Source of the DNA: Hemileia vastatrix
Lineage: Eukaryota > Basidiomycota > Pucciniomycetes > Pucciniales > Zaghouaniaceae
DNA length: 64,000 nt
NCBI GenBank assembly: GCA_030280995.1
Contig: JASXTE010000005.1
Coordinates: forward strand, 30,862,501-30,926,500
Direction of reading: 5' to 3'
The notes under the pieces were generated by a model, which was given only the letters and a program-made list of their open reading frames with translations, searched no databases and was not told the origin of the DNA. Of this stretch, positions 47,606 through 59,849 are shown in pieces. The first letter of the stretch is position 1, and the number at the start of each line of letters is the position of its first letter. The position numbers were made by a program, and so were the translations under genes.

Positions 47606-48235
47606 TTATTTTTATTTTTATTTTTATTTTTATTTTTATTTTTATTTTTATTTTTATTTTTATTTTTATTTTTATTTTTATTTTTATTTTTATTTTTATT
47701 TTTATTTTTATTTTTATTTTTATTTTTATTTTTATTTTTATTTTTATTTTTATTTTTATTTTTATTTTTATTTTTATTTTTATTTTTATTTTTATTTTTA
47801 TTTTTATTTTTATTTTTATTTTTATTTTTATTTTTATTTTTATTTTTATTTTTATTTTTATTTTTATTTTTATTTTTATTTTTATTTTTATTTTTATTTT
47901 TATTTTTATTTTTTTATTTTTATTTTTATTTTTATTTTTATATTTATATTTATATTTATTTTTATTTTTTATTTTTATTTTTATTTTATTTTATTTTATT
48001 TTTATTTTTATTTTTATTTTTATTTTTATTTTTATTTTTATTTTTATTTTTATTTTTATTTTTATTTTTATTTTTATTTTTATTTTTATTTTTATTTTTA
48101 TTTTTATTTTTATTTTTATTTTTATTTTTATTTTTATTTTTATTTTTATTTTTATTTTTATTTTTATTTTTTTTATTTACTTTTATTTTTATTTTTATTT
48201 TTATTTATTTATTACTTATTTATTTTTATTTTTAT
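47606..48235 (+). repeat. (TTTTTA)n hexanucleotide array 2
   Basis: About 600 bp of TTTTTA units, with a short degenerate patch (about 47930-48000, ATTTAT and ATTTT variants) and a decayed T-rich tail to 48670. The F/L open frame across it is an artefact. Confidence 0.96.
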
Positions 48236-48675
48236 TTATCTATTATTATTATTATTTTTATTATATTTATTTATTTTTTATTTTTTATATTTTTTCTTTC
48301 TTTTTCCTTTTATTTAATTTTTGGGGTTATTCCTTTTTTCTTCTTCTTTCATTTTTTTCATTTCATTTTTCCCACTTTATTTTTCCTTTTTTTTATCTTT
48401 TTCTTTGCTTTTTCTTCTTTTTTTTCTTTTTTTCTATTTTTTATATCTTTTTTTCTTTTTTTCATTTATTATTATTATTATTTTTTTAAAATTATTTTAT
48501 TTTTTTAATTTTTTAATTTTAATTTTTTAAATTTTATTTTGTTATTTTATTCTTTTTTTCAATTTATTAATTAATTTTTATTTTTATGTATTTTTTTGTT
48601 TATTTCATTTTTTTAATTTTTTAAATTTAAAAACAGAAATTCTCTTTGTTTTCTTAACTTTTTGTTCATATTTTC

Positions 48676-50177
48676 TGTCAGGCTAAGGTCAAGTACAAGG
48701 ACGTGAACTAGCTGGAATAGTCAGTTGTCTAGAAGATTTTAATGGTCCTATATGAATACTGTAGTACTAATCCACTAAGTTGTAAGATTTAATCAAAATT
48801 AAAGGTCTCAGTAATATAATTCTCACTAATTTTATATATGGCTTACAATCTTTGTAGTTGGTAGAAAAATAGATTTTATAATTCAGATACTATTCAAAAG
48901 TCTTATAAAAGTACTAATTGATATGTATTGTAATTGGTTTGGTTATATTGTGTAAATTGTAAATGATAAAGAATGTAGAAACAAGACCCAAAAACCTCCT
49001 CCTTTTATACACACTGAGTTCCCCAATAAATCCCTTGATATACCATCCAATACACAGTTAATGACGCCTCAAAACAACTAATAGACCTGCCCATCAACAT
49101 CCCTAGTGACCCATGACATAATTAGACAAGTAACAACCGCCAAAATACTGTAATAATAAGGGAAATCCATCAAAATTAAAGGAAAAGACAAAAAGAGAGT
49201 ATATGCGTATAAAACAATAATATAAAAGACTAAAGGAGACTTTTTTAAGGTTAATAATAGCTTAATAATAAGGGGAATCTACAGTAGAAATGGAGGGGCT
49301 AATCCTGACATTATACTACGTGAAATTCCCATTCAAAAATAACCAAAATTGACTGAGAAACCACCCAAAAACTTAAAAAAGAGCGTGAGATGTGGGGTAA
49401 CTACATGCAGTCCTTGGCAGGCGCTTGCACGGGTAAATCCTTGACTAAAATTAGGCGAATTTAAGCGTTGTGATGAAATAAAGTGCCAAGAGTGAGGTTA
49501 TTAATGAAATTAGTGCATATAAACAAGGTCAATGCATTATTAATTAAGCTAGGACACTAAATAAGCGCCTGTCGCCTATTTTAGTGTGTTTCCCCACAGT
49601 GGGCGTAGAATGTGGGGTAATTATAGTGTTAAAAGGCTAACTTTGCTTAAAACAAAGCCATTCACATGGGAAAAATGCAGGCAGTATGTGGCCAGTACAC
49701 AGAAGCCATTTCTGGCATAAAAAACACCAAATTTGAAAAGTGTTATTTTTATACATTTAAGTAGCCAAATAAATAGTCCTAAATGAGAAAAATTGAACTG
49801 TCAAAGCGCATTTTTAATATTCTTAAATTTATAGTGCATATAATCAACTTTTAAGTGAAATAAAGCACATTTCTTGTTTTTTGCATAAAACAATGAAAAT
49901 AACAGCTTTAAGTATACTTAAAAAATATGTAGCCTTATAATTAAGGTTCTTAAGGTTACCCTAACATATTCAAACTTAATATTAAGTACATAAGACTTAT
50001 AAAAGGTGGATATATGCGTGTATATAAGGTGTTATAATGGCATTTTATGTGTATTATCATAATTTTACTTATGTATACTGTTTGTGTACTCTCATTTCTT
50101 GTTCCCATGTATAGTTCATGTGTTTAACATAACTTATAAGCACTTTTTACTCAGTCCTGGGGATATACAGGCTGACA
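48676..50177 (+). mobile_element. Solo LTR of a long-LTR retrotransposon, copy 2
   Basis: 1502 bp, from TGTCAGGCTAAGG to ATACAGGCTGACA, with the 6-bp inverted end TGTCAG/CTGACA. The 5-bp target duplication TTTTC flanks it (48671-48675 and 50178-50182). It is collinear with 12607-14103, including well-kept GTGGGGTAACTACATGCAGT and GGCAGGCGCTTGCACGGGTA segments. Confidence 0.9.
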
Positions 50178-51600
50178 TTTTCCATTTTTTTTCATTTTTT
50201 TTATTTTTTTCATTTTTTTTTTTCATTATTATTCAATTTTTACAATTTTTACAATTTTTATATTTTTTTACATTTTTTACATTTTTTACATTTTTTTCAA
50301 TTTTTTTCAATTTTTTCAATTTTTTTTCCAATTTTTTCAATTATTCAATTTATCAAGTTTTTTCAGTTTTATATTTTTTGTTTCTTTTCTTTTTTATTTA
50401 TTCATTTTATTATTAACTTTTTTTCTTTATATTAATTTTTATTTTCTTCTAATACATGTAAATTTTTTACCTTTTTTTAATTATTTTAACTTTAAATTTT
50501 ATTTCTCAAACTTTTTCTTTCATTTTTCCTATTTTTTATAAATTTTTTAAATTATTTTAAAAATTTTTCATTCTTCGTCATGTCTTTAATCTTAATTTTT
50601 TAATTTTTGATATAAATTATTTTTTTCAATTTTTATAGCTTACATTAATTTTTTATTTTTTATTTTTCATAATTTTTCTTTACTTTTCTTTAATTTTTAA
50701 TTTTTGTTTATTTCTTTCTCTCCTTTGTTTCCTTTTTATTTATTTATCTGTTTATTTATTTTATATTTTTCCTATTTTTATATTTTTTCTTTTATTAATT
50801 GTTTTTCATTTTTTTCATTTTTTCATTTCTCATTTTTTCATTTTTTATTCATATTATTTATTCCATTTTTCATTTTTCATTTTTTTCAATAATTATTATT
50901 TTCTATAATTTTTTCTAAAAAAATTAAAAAATTAAAAATTCTTTTCATATTTTTTTTATAAATTTTTTATTTTTTCTCTTAATTCTATTTTTATTTTTTT
51001 ATTTATTTTATTTCTTTTCTTTCTAGCTTTTTTATTTTCTTTATTCTTATTTTTATTTTATTACTTTTTTTAATTTTTTTAATTTTTTTAATTTTATTAA
51101 TTTATTAATTTATTAATTTTTAAATTTTTAAATTTTTAAATTTTTAAATTTTTTAAATTTTTAAATTTTTAAATTTTTGAATTTTTAAATTTTTAAATTT
51201 TTAAATTTTTTAAATTTTAAATTTTTAAATATTTAAATTTTTAAAATTTTACCATATCTTCTTTTTTCTTTTTTCTCATTTTTTATTTATTTTTATTTTA
51301 ATTTAGGTTTTATCCTATTTTTTCTTCTATTTATTTTTCTTATTTTTTTTTTACTCATTTTATTAATTTTTTTTTTCATTTTATTCATTTGTTTATATAT
51401 ATATATATATATATTTTCTCTTTTTCTCATTTCTCATTTTTCCTTTTCATTTTTTTCATTTTTTCCTCTTTTTATTTTTCAATTTTTCTTTCCAATTTTT
51501 TACTGTTTTTATCTCTAAAAAAATTCTCATGGTTGAAAAATAATTTTTATACACTTATTTATTTCCCACTTATTTTTCTCACAATTTTTTGCAGACCTTA
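50178..51600. repeat. Low-complexity T-rich tract
   Basis: About 1.4 kb of poly-pyrimidine and ATTTTT-like sequence on the plus strand. It includes an (AAATTTTT)n block (about 51117-51250), an (ACATTTTTT)n-like block (about 50240-50330) and a (TA)n run (51394-51415). No gene is seen. Confidence 0.85.
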
Positions 51601-52199
51601 TGTCCCTCCCTAAATTATCTCCAATTTGTTCATAGATATCCCCATCAGGGATATTTTACTTTGTGCATGGTGTTCTAAGTTATTTTTGTCATTGTGATGA
51701 AAACTTCCTCAAATCTTTTCACACACTATTATAAAATTATAAAAAAAGGTTTAAATATATCCAACCCAGCCTAGGATATACTTATTGCATATATTTTAAA
51801 TTGGGTGTAGTGTTTTTCTTCACTCCGGGAAAAACTGTGCCATGTTTTCCTTTTGGGTGGCAATGTCTCACAATGAAACGTGATACAGGGCAGGAGCCCA
51901 TTTCATTTTACACAGCTGTCTTGCAGTAAATACATCCCACACATGATTCATGACTCACACCTTGAGCAAAAAGTTGACTCATCAGCTTCTATCCTGTGCT
52001 GATGCAGTGGACAATAGTTTTAGAATAGTGAGAACTGCAACTGTGGCCTTCTATGTACAGTGCCTTGAAACTAGTCTTTGTGACTTTTTTGCATAGGAAC
52101 TTCCACCTACCACCACATAACACTTGCCTCAAGCTCCTCAAGAACTTGGTATTTTCTTTCTTATCTCTTTCTCTGTCTATTGGTATATTAAAAGGTATG
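51601..52199. other. Flank left of the chromovirus, possibly the Tc1 5' part
   Basis: More balanced composition than its surroundings. The Ty3 insertion duplicated GTATG here, and the uninterrupted sequence would read AAAAGGTATGTTTCTCAC, which resembles an exon end plus intron donor. It may be the 5' portion of the Tc1-like gene continued at 57838. No coding block is recognised. Confidence 0.35.
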
Positions 52200-52572
52200 T
52201 GTTAGGATTTAGATTGAGAGGCAAGGAGGAGGAGTGGTATGGGAGCTGTAGGGAGGCTGTAGGTGCTATGCATTTGTAAGAGATGGAAGCAGGGATATTG
52301 CATTAAGGGGTTATATGGGGCAAGCGCTGTGGAGCACTCCTCATTGGACAACTTATATAGTAATGCAGTTACTCTTAGTCTCACTGCTAACTCAGCATAG
52401 TCAGTCCTGCCCTTCTCACTGTTGGCAACCCCAACACAGTCAGTCTAGCTAGTCTCACTGCTGTGTTAGCATAGTCAGTCCCGTTTCAAGGCTAGCGTCA
52501 GCGCTAGTAGTAGTCTGCCTTCTCAGGTCCTAACATTTTGTCTGATCTCAATGGGAATACTACTAAAGAAGA

Positions 52573-53579
52573 ATGAACCCTGCAGACCAACCTGATGCAG
52601 CACTCCTTGCGGAAATGAAAGGGCAAATGGCACGCTTGCAGGAACAGAATTCTAGGCTTATGGAGCGCCTAGCAGAATTGAAGCCCTCATACTGTGGCCC
52701 CACTGAAGCAGAGTTGGATGCTGCTGAAGCCAAAGCAAAAGTACAGGCATCTCACCCCACACCAGCACCCCTTGTTAAAGGTCCAAAGATTGCAGTCCCA
52801 GCAATCTTTGACCGGAAAAGAGGCCCTCAGGCAGATCAGTATGTGTCTCAGGTAAACCTCTATTTCCTGCTCAATGGACATCAGTTCCCAGACAAGCAAG
52901 CAAAAATTGGGTTTGCAATATCATAACTCACAGATGAGGAGGTGTGCTGAGAAAGGCTGTACACCAAGGAGCTCCTCCAAAACTCTCAGGTGGCAACAAC
53001 CTTCCATCAGTTCATGGCAGCTTTTGAATTAGCCTTTGGCGACCCAGATGTGGCCAAAACCTCAGAGCATGCCCTAAATCAGCTGCGACAAAGAAACTCA
53101 GTCTCTGACTACGTTTTGGAGTTCCAGGGCCACACCAGTTATGTCACAACATGGGGGGAGGGGTGCTCATGTTTCACTTCAGAAATGGGCTCTCATCAAA
53201 AATAAGAAATGCCCTAATTAGTCACCCTCAGCCAACCTTCCTCCAAGGACTCATGGAGCTGGCCTTCCAAGTTGACAATGAGTTCACCCATCAATGAACA
53301 GATGGTTGGATTGGTGCTCGTCCATGGCGCCATTACACCTCAAGCAGGGCCAGTTCTAGGGACCCAAATGCCATGGATATTGACGCAGAGAATGTACAAG
53401 GCGCTAGTAGGAGGAAGAGGTTATTGGATGATGAGTATCTGAAAGGCATGAGCAAAGGTCTGTGCCTCAGGTGTGGAAGCAGTGGTCACCTTGCAAGGGA
53501 GTTCAGAGGGAAAATGAGGGTTGGTGAAGTGGAGGACAGTGCAGGAAAGGCGCAGGTAAAAGACATCGCTTGGGAGTGA
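52573..53579 (+). pseudogene. Gypsy gag, decayed
   Basis: Starts MNPADQPDAALLAEMKGQMA, with a short coiled coil (RLQEQNSRLMERLAELK), a retrotransposon-gag capsid region (FHQFMAAFELAFGDPD, LRQRNSVSDYVLEFQ) and a nucleocapsid knuckle CLRCGSSGHLAREF in which the last cysteine is replaced. Stops and a frameshift occur near 52924, 52948 and 53160. Confidence 0.85.
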
Positions 53580-53698
53580 AGGTTGTTCCCTCCTTGAGCA
53601 GTTTAGAGGGAAAGGATAAAGGGAATTTAGTAGAGGAGTTATCAGCATGTAAGCCAATTGAAGTGAATGATAATTGTATTATACTAAACTTGCCTTAA

Positions 53699-56600
53699 AT
53701 GACCCTTTATGTCACAGCAAATGTACAAGCCCTACTGGACTGTGGGGCCACAGACTGTTTTATTTCCAACAAGTTTTTACAGAAAAATAAAAAAAAATTA
53801 GACCACCCTAGGTGCATAAATATGTTTTATGGATCAACAGGTGGAGGAGGAGAAGTAACAGAGAAGGGTTTTTTGCAGATTTTGGTGTGATGGGAGGGAG
53901 TCTCAGTGCAGGGCATATGTGACAAACCTGAAGGACCAGTAGGACATGGTACTGGGGATGACATGGCTAGACCACTGTAACCCACAAGTTTATGGGAAGG
54001 AAAAGAAGGTGCAGATGGGAAGGAGAGGGGACGCTGACGCTAAAGTATTGGCCACCTGGTCCCTTAAGGGGTCAGGGGCCCATCCTGGTGAGTCTTCTGA
54101 TAATTTTTTATCATCAGTTGACTTGCTGCCAGAACTGATGCTTCCTCTTGATTCTAAGCAGAAGGCTGGGGATGGTTCACCATTGGGGAGCTCCAAAGAG
54201 GTCCCAGAAGATGGTAAAACACAGAAAGAACAGGAGAAGGTGCAAAAAAGATGGGGAAAGGCAAATTATGGAAAGGTGGATGGCATAGAGACAGAATTTG
54301 TCCCCTGGCCCCTGAAGGGGTCAAGGGCCCCTCCCCGCAAGTCTCCTGGTGTTTCATTATCATCAATAGACTTACTGCAAGAACTGACACTTTCTCTTGA
54401 TGCTAAGTTTCAGGACTTTGAGGGGGCACTGGAAGAAGAGGAGGAATTGGAATGTGATGCAACAGCTTGGAATATATCTGCCAAGATTGTAGCAAAGGCC
54501 CAGACCTCAAAGCAAACAAAGAGCCTCAACAAATGGTCCCTGAAACTTATTGGGAATTCTTATCACTGTCTGAAGAAGGGGAAGTCAAGACCCTGCCACC
54601 TCATTGACCATATGACTTTGTCATTGATCTGATACCAGGCACAACCCCCCAATTTAGCCGCATAATTCCACTGTCAACCTTGGAGTCAGCAGCTCTGAAG
54701 GAGATTATTGATGAAAATTTAAAGAATGGGTTCATTAGAGAATTAAAGTCTCCCTGGGAAGCCCCTGTGATATTTTCAGGGAAGAAAGATGGTTCACTAA
54801 GACCTTGCATGGATTACAGAAGGCTAGATGCACTGACGGTAAAGAACAGGTATCCCCTTCCTTTGACCAGTGAACTGATTGATAGTCTCCAAGGTGCAGA
54901 TATCTTCACATCCCTGGATCTTAGGGCAGGTTACCACAACATACGGGTAAAAGAAGGTGATGAGCACAAACTGGGATTTTTCACTAAATTTGGTCATTTT
55001 TAATGGTTGGTAATGCCATTTGGTCCATGCAATGCACCTTCCACTTTCCACCACTTCACCAATAGCATCTCAAGAGGCAGAATAGGAATAGATGTGGCAG
55101 TATACCTGGATGACATCTTGATTTGTTCCAGATCAATAGAGGAACACAAAATACATGTGAAGGACTGTTTGAAGTGCCTGAGGGAGGCCCAAGTATGGTT
55201 AAAACCGAAAATATGTGTGTTTTCAGTGAGTGAGATCCCCTACCTGGGTATTATAATTTCAAAGAATAGGGTAAAAATAGACCAAGAGAAAGTAAAGGCA
55301 GTATAAGAATGGCCAAGACCAGCATCAGTAAAAGAGCTCCAGTCATTCTTAAGATTTGCAAATTTTTACCGCCGTTTTATTAAAAATTACTCCCACACCT
55401 GGCGACCATTACACGACCTCAAAAAGAAGGAAGCCAAATTTATCTGGACAAGTAGCCAGCAAGATGCATTTGACTACCTGAAAAGTCAATTTGTGACAGC
55501 CCCTATTCTTGCCATCCCTGACTTATTGAAGCCATTTGTTCTGGAATGCGACTGCTGATATTTTGCACTAGGCACAGAATTATCCCAATACAATACTGAA
55601 AATGTCTTGCACCCAGTAGCATATTTGTCAAAATCACTGCTAGGCGCTGAAAAAAACTATGAAATATACGATAAAGAGTTATTGGCACTAGTAGAAGCCA
55701 CTCGCACCTGGAGCCACTATTTGGAAGGGGGGCCTCACCGGTTACAAGCTATAATTTATACAGATCATAAAAACTTCAAAACCTTCCTGACCAAAAAAAA
55801 GTTAACCAGCCAGCAAGCGCGCTGGGTGGAACTGCTAAGTAGAATTAGTTTTGTTGTTACATTTTGACCAGGAAAGAAAAGTGGTAAACCTGATGTGCTA
55901 TCATGACGTCCTGACTTGCGTCCAGAACCGGACCAGCTACATACTGTTGGTGCAACATTATTGAAGGGGGACCTTGAAGAGAAGGTAGTCCTAGATGAGG
56001 CTTTGATGGATTGGGTAAGGAGGGGGCAGGGAAAAGATGAGGGAGTACAGGAGTTGGTGAAGGTGCTATTATCAAAGGAGGTATTAGTAAGGAAAGGATT
56101 AGAGGAGTATCACCTAGATGGAGAAGCACTATATTGGAATGGGAGGATAGTAGTGCCAAATAATGAAGATCTAAAGAGGCAGGTATTGAAATCAAGGCAT
56201 GACTCCCCAATGGCAGGACACCCAGGACTGCTGAAGACCATGGAGCTAGTGAATTGTAATTTTTACTGAAAGTCCATGAAAGCATATGTCCAGCGCTATG
56301 TAGCAGCATGTGACTAGTGCCAGAGGAACAAGGTAAGTCCAACAATGGAACCACTGACCCCGCTAAATATTTCCAAGAAGCCATTGAAGGAGCTCTCCTA
56401 TGATCTTATAGTGGAGTTACCAAAGTCTCAAGGGAAGAACACTATTCTCACAGTTGTTGACCATTGCACTAAGATGGCACACTTCAATCCAACCACTACA
56501 AAGGTCACATCCAAAGGTATTGCAGACCTAATGGTGGCACAAGTTTAGAAGCTGCATGGTTTGCCTGATGGCATTATATCAGATAGGGGAAGTAAATTTA

Positions 56601-57448
56601 ACTCTAATTTGTTGAAAGAAATGTATGAGCAACTGAATATTAAGCCCATATTTTCAACAGAATGGCACCCCCAGACTGATGGAAAATACGAGATAGTGAA
56701 CAAGGAAATTGAAAAATACTTATGTCATTTCATTAACTATCAGAAAGATGATTGAGTGCAGCCCCTACCATTAGAAGAATTTTCATACAACAACCGGCTC
56801 CATGTGTCAACAGGCATGTCCCCCTTTCATGCCACCTATGGGTATCATCCAAAATTCTCCATTGGAACCCCAGAAACACTGCATGTTCCAGAAGAAGGAG
56901 AGAGAATTCAGAAGCTGCAGGAGATATGTGAAAATCTAGAAGCAGAGCTCAATTTATCCCAACAGGCAATGAAGCGCCACCATGATCAAGGAAAGGTGCA
57001 GCATTAGGCGCTGGGGGTAGGTGACAAGGTCTGGTTAAGCTCACGCTTCCTTGCTAGATTGTACCCAATTGCAAAACTTGATCACAAGAAAGTAGGCCCA
57101 TTTAAGATCAAATGCAAGGTATCTGACTTGGCTTATGAACTGGAGCTACCAATCTCAATGAGGCAAGTAAATCCAGTTTTCAACATTTCATTGCTCACAA
57201 AGAACAGGGAAGATACAATTTCAGGACTTCCAAAAGATCCGCCAGCGCCAATCCAGGTGTGAAATGAAGAGGAGTTTGAGGTGGAAAAGGTTGTTTCTAA
57301 GAGGGCATATAGGGGAAAGGTTCAGTACTTGGTGCGTTGGAAAGGATATGGGGTTGGAGATAGGTCTTGGGAACCAGTGAAAAATTTGGTCAATGCTAAG
57401 GAAAGAATGAAGGAGTTTGAGAAGGAGTGCAGGGGGCAGGAGGGGTAA
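53699..57448 (+). pseudogene. Gypsy pol with chromodomain, decayed
   Basis: Retropepsin (ALLDCGATDCFISNKF; the active-site DSG is DCG). A variable linker contains two related WPLKGS.AP blocks (about 54050 and 54305). RT follows (GSLRPCMDYRRLDALTVKNR, TSLDLRAGYHNIRVKEGDEH, VYLDDILIC), then RNase H (YEIYDKELLALVEATRTWSH), integrase (HPGLLKTMELVNCNFY; VDHCTKMAHF; IISDRGSKFNSNLLKEMYEQ; TDGKYEIVNKEIEKYL) and a chromodomain ([20 protein letters not shown]). About ten stops occur. Confidence 0.9.
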
Positions 57449-57837
57449 AAGAGGGGGTAATTTTAGTATTTGGATTGAGATGCAAGGAGAAGGAGCACTG
57501 TGGGTGCTATGCATTTTTAAGAGACAGAAGCAGAAAAATTGCATTAAGGGGTTATGTGGGGCAAGTGCTGTGGAGCACTCCTCATTGGACAACTTATATA
57601 GTAATCCAGTTACTCTTAGTCTCACTTCTAACTCAGCATAGTCAGTCCTGCCCTTCTCAATGTTGGAAACCCCAACAACGTCAGTTAAGTTAGTCTCACT
57701 TCTGCGTTAGCATAGTCAGTCCCTTTTCAAGGCTAGCATCAGCGCTAGTAGTAGTCTGCCTTCTCAGGTCCTAACAGTATGTTTCTCACTTTTTATGCTC
57801 ACTTTCTTTTGGTTAGTTTTTTTTTCTTGATAGGCAC

Positions 57838-58772
57838 TTCATGGGCTTTCACCAAGCAAAGTATCTGAAAATAAACACACACTGGTTGTTGGTATTTTCA
57901 AAGGAGGGGCACATTCTGCTGTTGTTTCCTGTAAATTAGGATTACCTGACTTCACTGTCCACACCATCATGAAGAGATGGCATGAATTTAGATGTGTTGA
58001 AACTGCTCCCCATCCTTTCCCCATGTGTAAAACAAATGAGCAAGACATGCACCAACTCAAATAAAATTCTCTGAACCCCATTCCAAGCTTGTCTGAGTGA
58101 CATATCAGATATTTTCAGCACACCAATATCCCCCCAAAGTCATTGAAAATGTGTCCATGAGTTGGCTTTTCAAAAAAGGGTGGCAGTAAAAAAACCTTTC
58201 ATCAATGAAGTTCACAACCAGAAAATATTGGAATTCACTTTCAAATATAAGCATTAGACAGCCACAAAGTGGAAAGAAGTAATTTGGTCAGAAAAATCTT
58301 CTTTTGAGGCTTGCCACATTTCTGGACCCACTCTTGTTTGGAAAAAAAACTGAAGAAAAATACAAAACCAACCTCCTCCAACCCACTTTCATAAGCAGCC
58401 AGTCTAGTATAATGGTTTGGGGTGCATTTCTTGAAGGAAACAAGATTAATCTTTTTTTCCCTTTCAATCAGCACATTGCTTCAGCTTCCTTTATCAATAA
58501 TGTTTGCAAAGACCAACTCTTCCCTTATCTTGAAGAAAATGAACATAAATTCAAACTTATGCTCCTTGAAGACAATTCATCCATTGACACCTCACTTCAC
58601 TTTACAAAATTACCAAGAAGAAGCAAACATTCACAAGATTGATGACTGGCCTTCACAGTCTCCCAAAATCAATCCTTTTATAAACTTATGGCAGATTCTC
58701 AAATACTGCGTTCATGAAGTCTTCCACCTTACAACTCAAACTGATATGATGGCAAGATTGGAAACACTGTAG
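57838..58772 (+). pseudogene. Tc1/mariner-type transposase relic
   Basis: The helix-turn-helix part is visible (GGAHSAVVSCKLGLPDFTVH, TIMKRWHEFRC). The DDE domain has MVWGAFLEGNKINLFF, LLEDNSSIDTS (family: DNxxxHxS) and WPSQSPKINPFINLW (family: SPDxNPIENLW). Two acidic catalytic positions are lost, and stops and a frameshift at about 58630 break it. An upstream TTTCTTGATAG suggests a spliced exon start at about 57838. Confidence 0.82.
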
Positions 58773-59594
58773 AAAATCATATAGTACTAGCTATAAGCCA
58801 TGACCAAGGAAGTTGGAGTAAAACTAGAGAGAAAAACCCCCTTCCCTTTGAGAAAATACCAGGTGAGATTTATTTGCTACAGAAAATTAGAGACTGTTAC
58901 TATACCCCTTCCAACAAACTTCTTGACTGCTTTACAAGTCAAGACAGTAGCCAATAGCAGACCAATGAGAAACAAAGAACCAGAAACCTGAAATTCAGAA
59001 AAATCCACTCCAGAAAACCAAAACACTGTTCACTTGTTTCACAGAAAACAGCAATAATACTTGATGCAGGTTGCAAAGCTACACCAGAGAAACCAGTTGC
59101 CAAAGTTTAGTTAAATGAAGAACTAACCTTCCAACAAACACAGTCAATTGTTGCCAAAAAACAGTGAAAACCAAGTGAGAAACAATGATATCACCTCTGG
59201 ATAGTTGTAAGATAATTAAAGTTTCCCCAAACTGTCTTATTCACTATGTACACACAGACCACCATCTAAAAAATCCATGCACAGCAACAAATTTGGCGCT
59301 TTTGACAGCCAAATTGAATAAAAAACCTATAGAAACGCTTCACAGCCTTCTATAACGGAGGAGGGTGGCCTTCCTAGAAGCGGCCAGACCTCCCTGAAGC
59401 CAGAAAACCACCAAAAACCTCCAATAAAGCCCAAAATACTTATAAAAATCTACCACAACTACTAAAACCCTTAAAACACAAAATTAAGCTATGAAAACAT
59501 TGAGACATATATTATAGAGCCATATTAGCCCTACTTAATGCAACTAAGCACTTAAACCTAAGACTTAAGGTTAGCCCGTTGTGGTCTTCCAACA
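58768..59594 (-). mobile_element. LTR-like repeat, minus orientation
   Basis: Read on the minus strand it runs TGTTGGAAGACCAC ... TTTTCTACA and matches 59850-60681 throughout: ACGGGCTAACCTTAAG, GGTTTTTGGTGGTTTTCTGG, AATAAGACAGTTTGGGGAAA and CTATAGCTAGTACTATA blocks occur in the same order. No internal sequence follows it on its 3' side. No target duplication is recognised. Confidence 0.72.
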
Positions 59595-59849
59595 TTGGCG
59601 GAGCCCTTTGTTGGTCTATTTGGCGTTGTTTTGATATGTCTTAAATGGCATTGTTTAATAATTGGGTGTTTTTCTGGAATTTTTTGGTGAATATTGGGAC
59701 TTCTGGGATGTGGGTATTACTTTTGGATAGCCCCAGTTTTTCTCTATATTTTATGTCCTGTTGACATTTTTCATATTCTAAGTATTTAAGGTATTATTTC
59801 TCATTTTTCATTTTAAAAGATTGCTGTTTAATTTTGTTTTTCACATTTT
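59595..59849. other. Spacer between the inverted LTR-like repeats
   Basis: T-rich, non-coding. It may contain the true start of the right-hand LTR, for which I could not fix a 5' edge. Confidence 0.4.

Larger units (their letters stand above)
52200..57776 (+). mobile_element. Full-length Ty3/gypsy chromovirus, decayed
   Basis: 5' LTR 52200-52535 and 3' LTR 57461-57776 (TGTTAGGATTTAG...CCTAACA; the 3' LTR start has mutated to TTTTAGTATTT). The 5-bp target duplication is GTATG (52195-52199 and 57777-57781). Gag-protease-RT-RNase H-integrase-chromodomain lie in canonical order. Stops are frequent, so it is old and inactive. It is the best reference for the split relative at 12575-24714. Confidence 0.93.

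Noticed and set aside
50084..51613. F/S-rich open frames resembling membrane proteins
   Set aside because: Low-complexity T-rich DNA gives phenylalanine-rich frames; no start context, intron signal or family motif.
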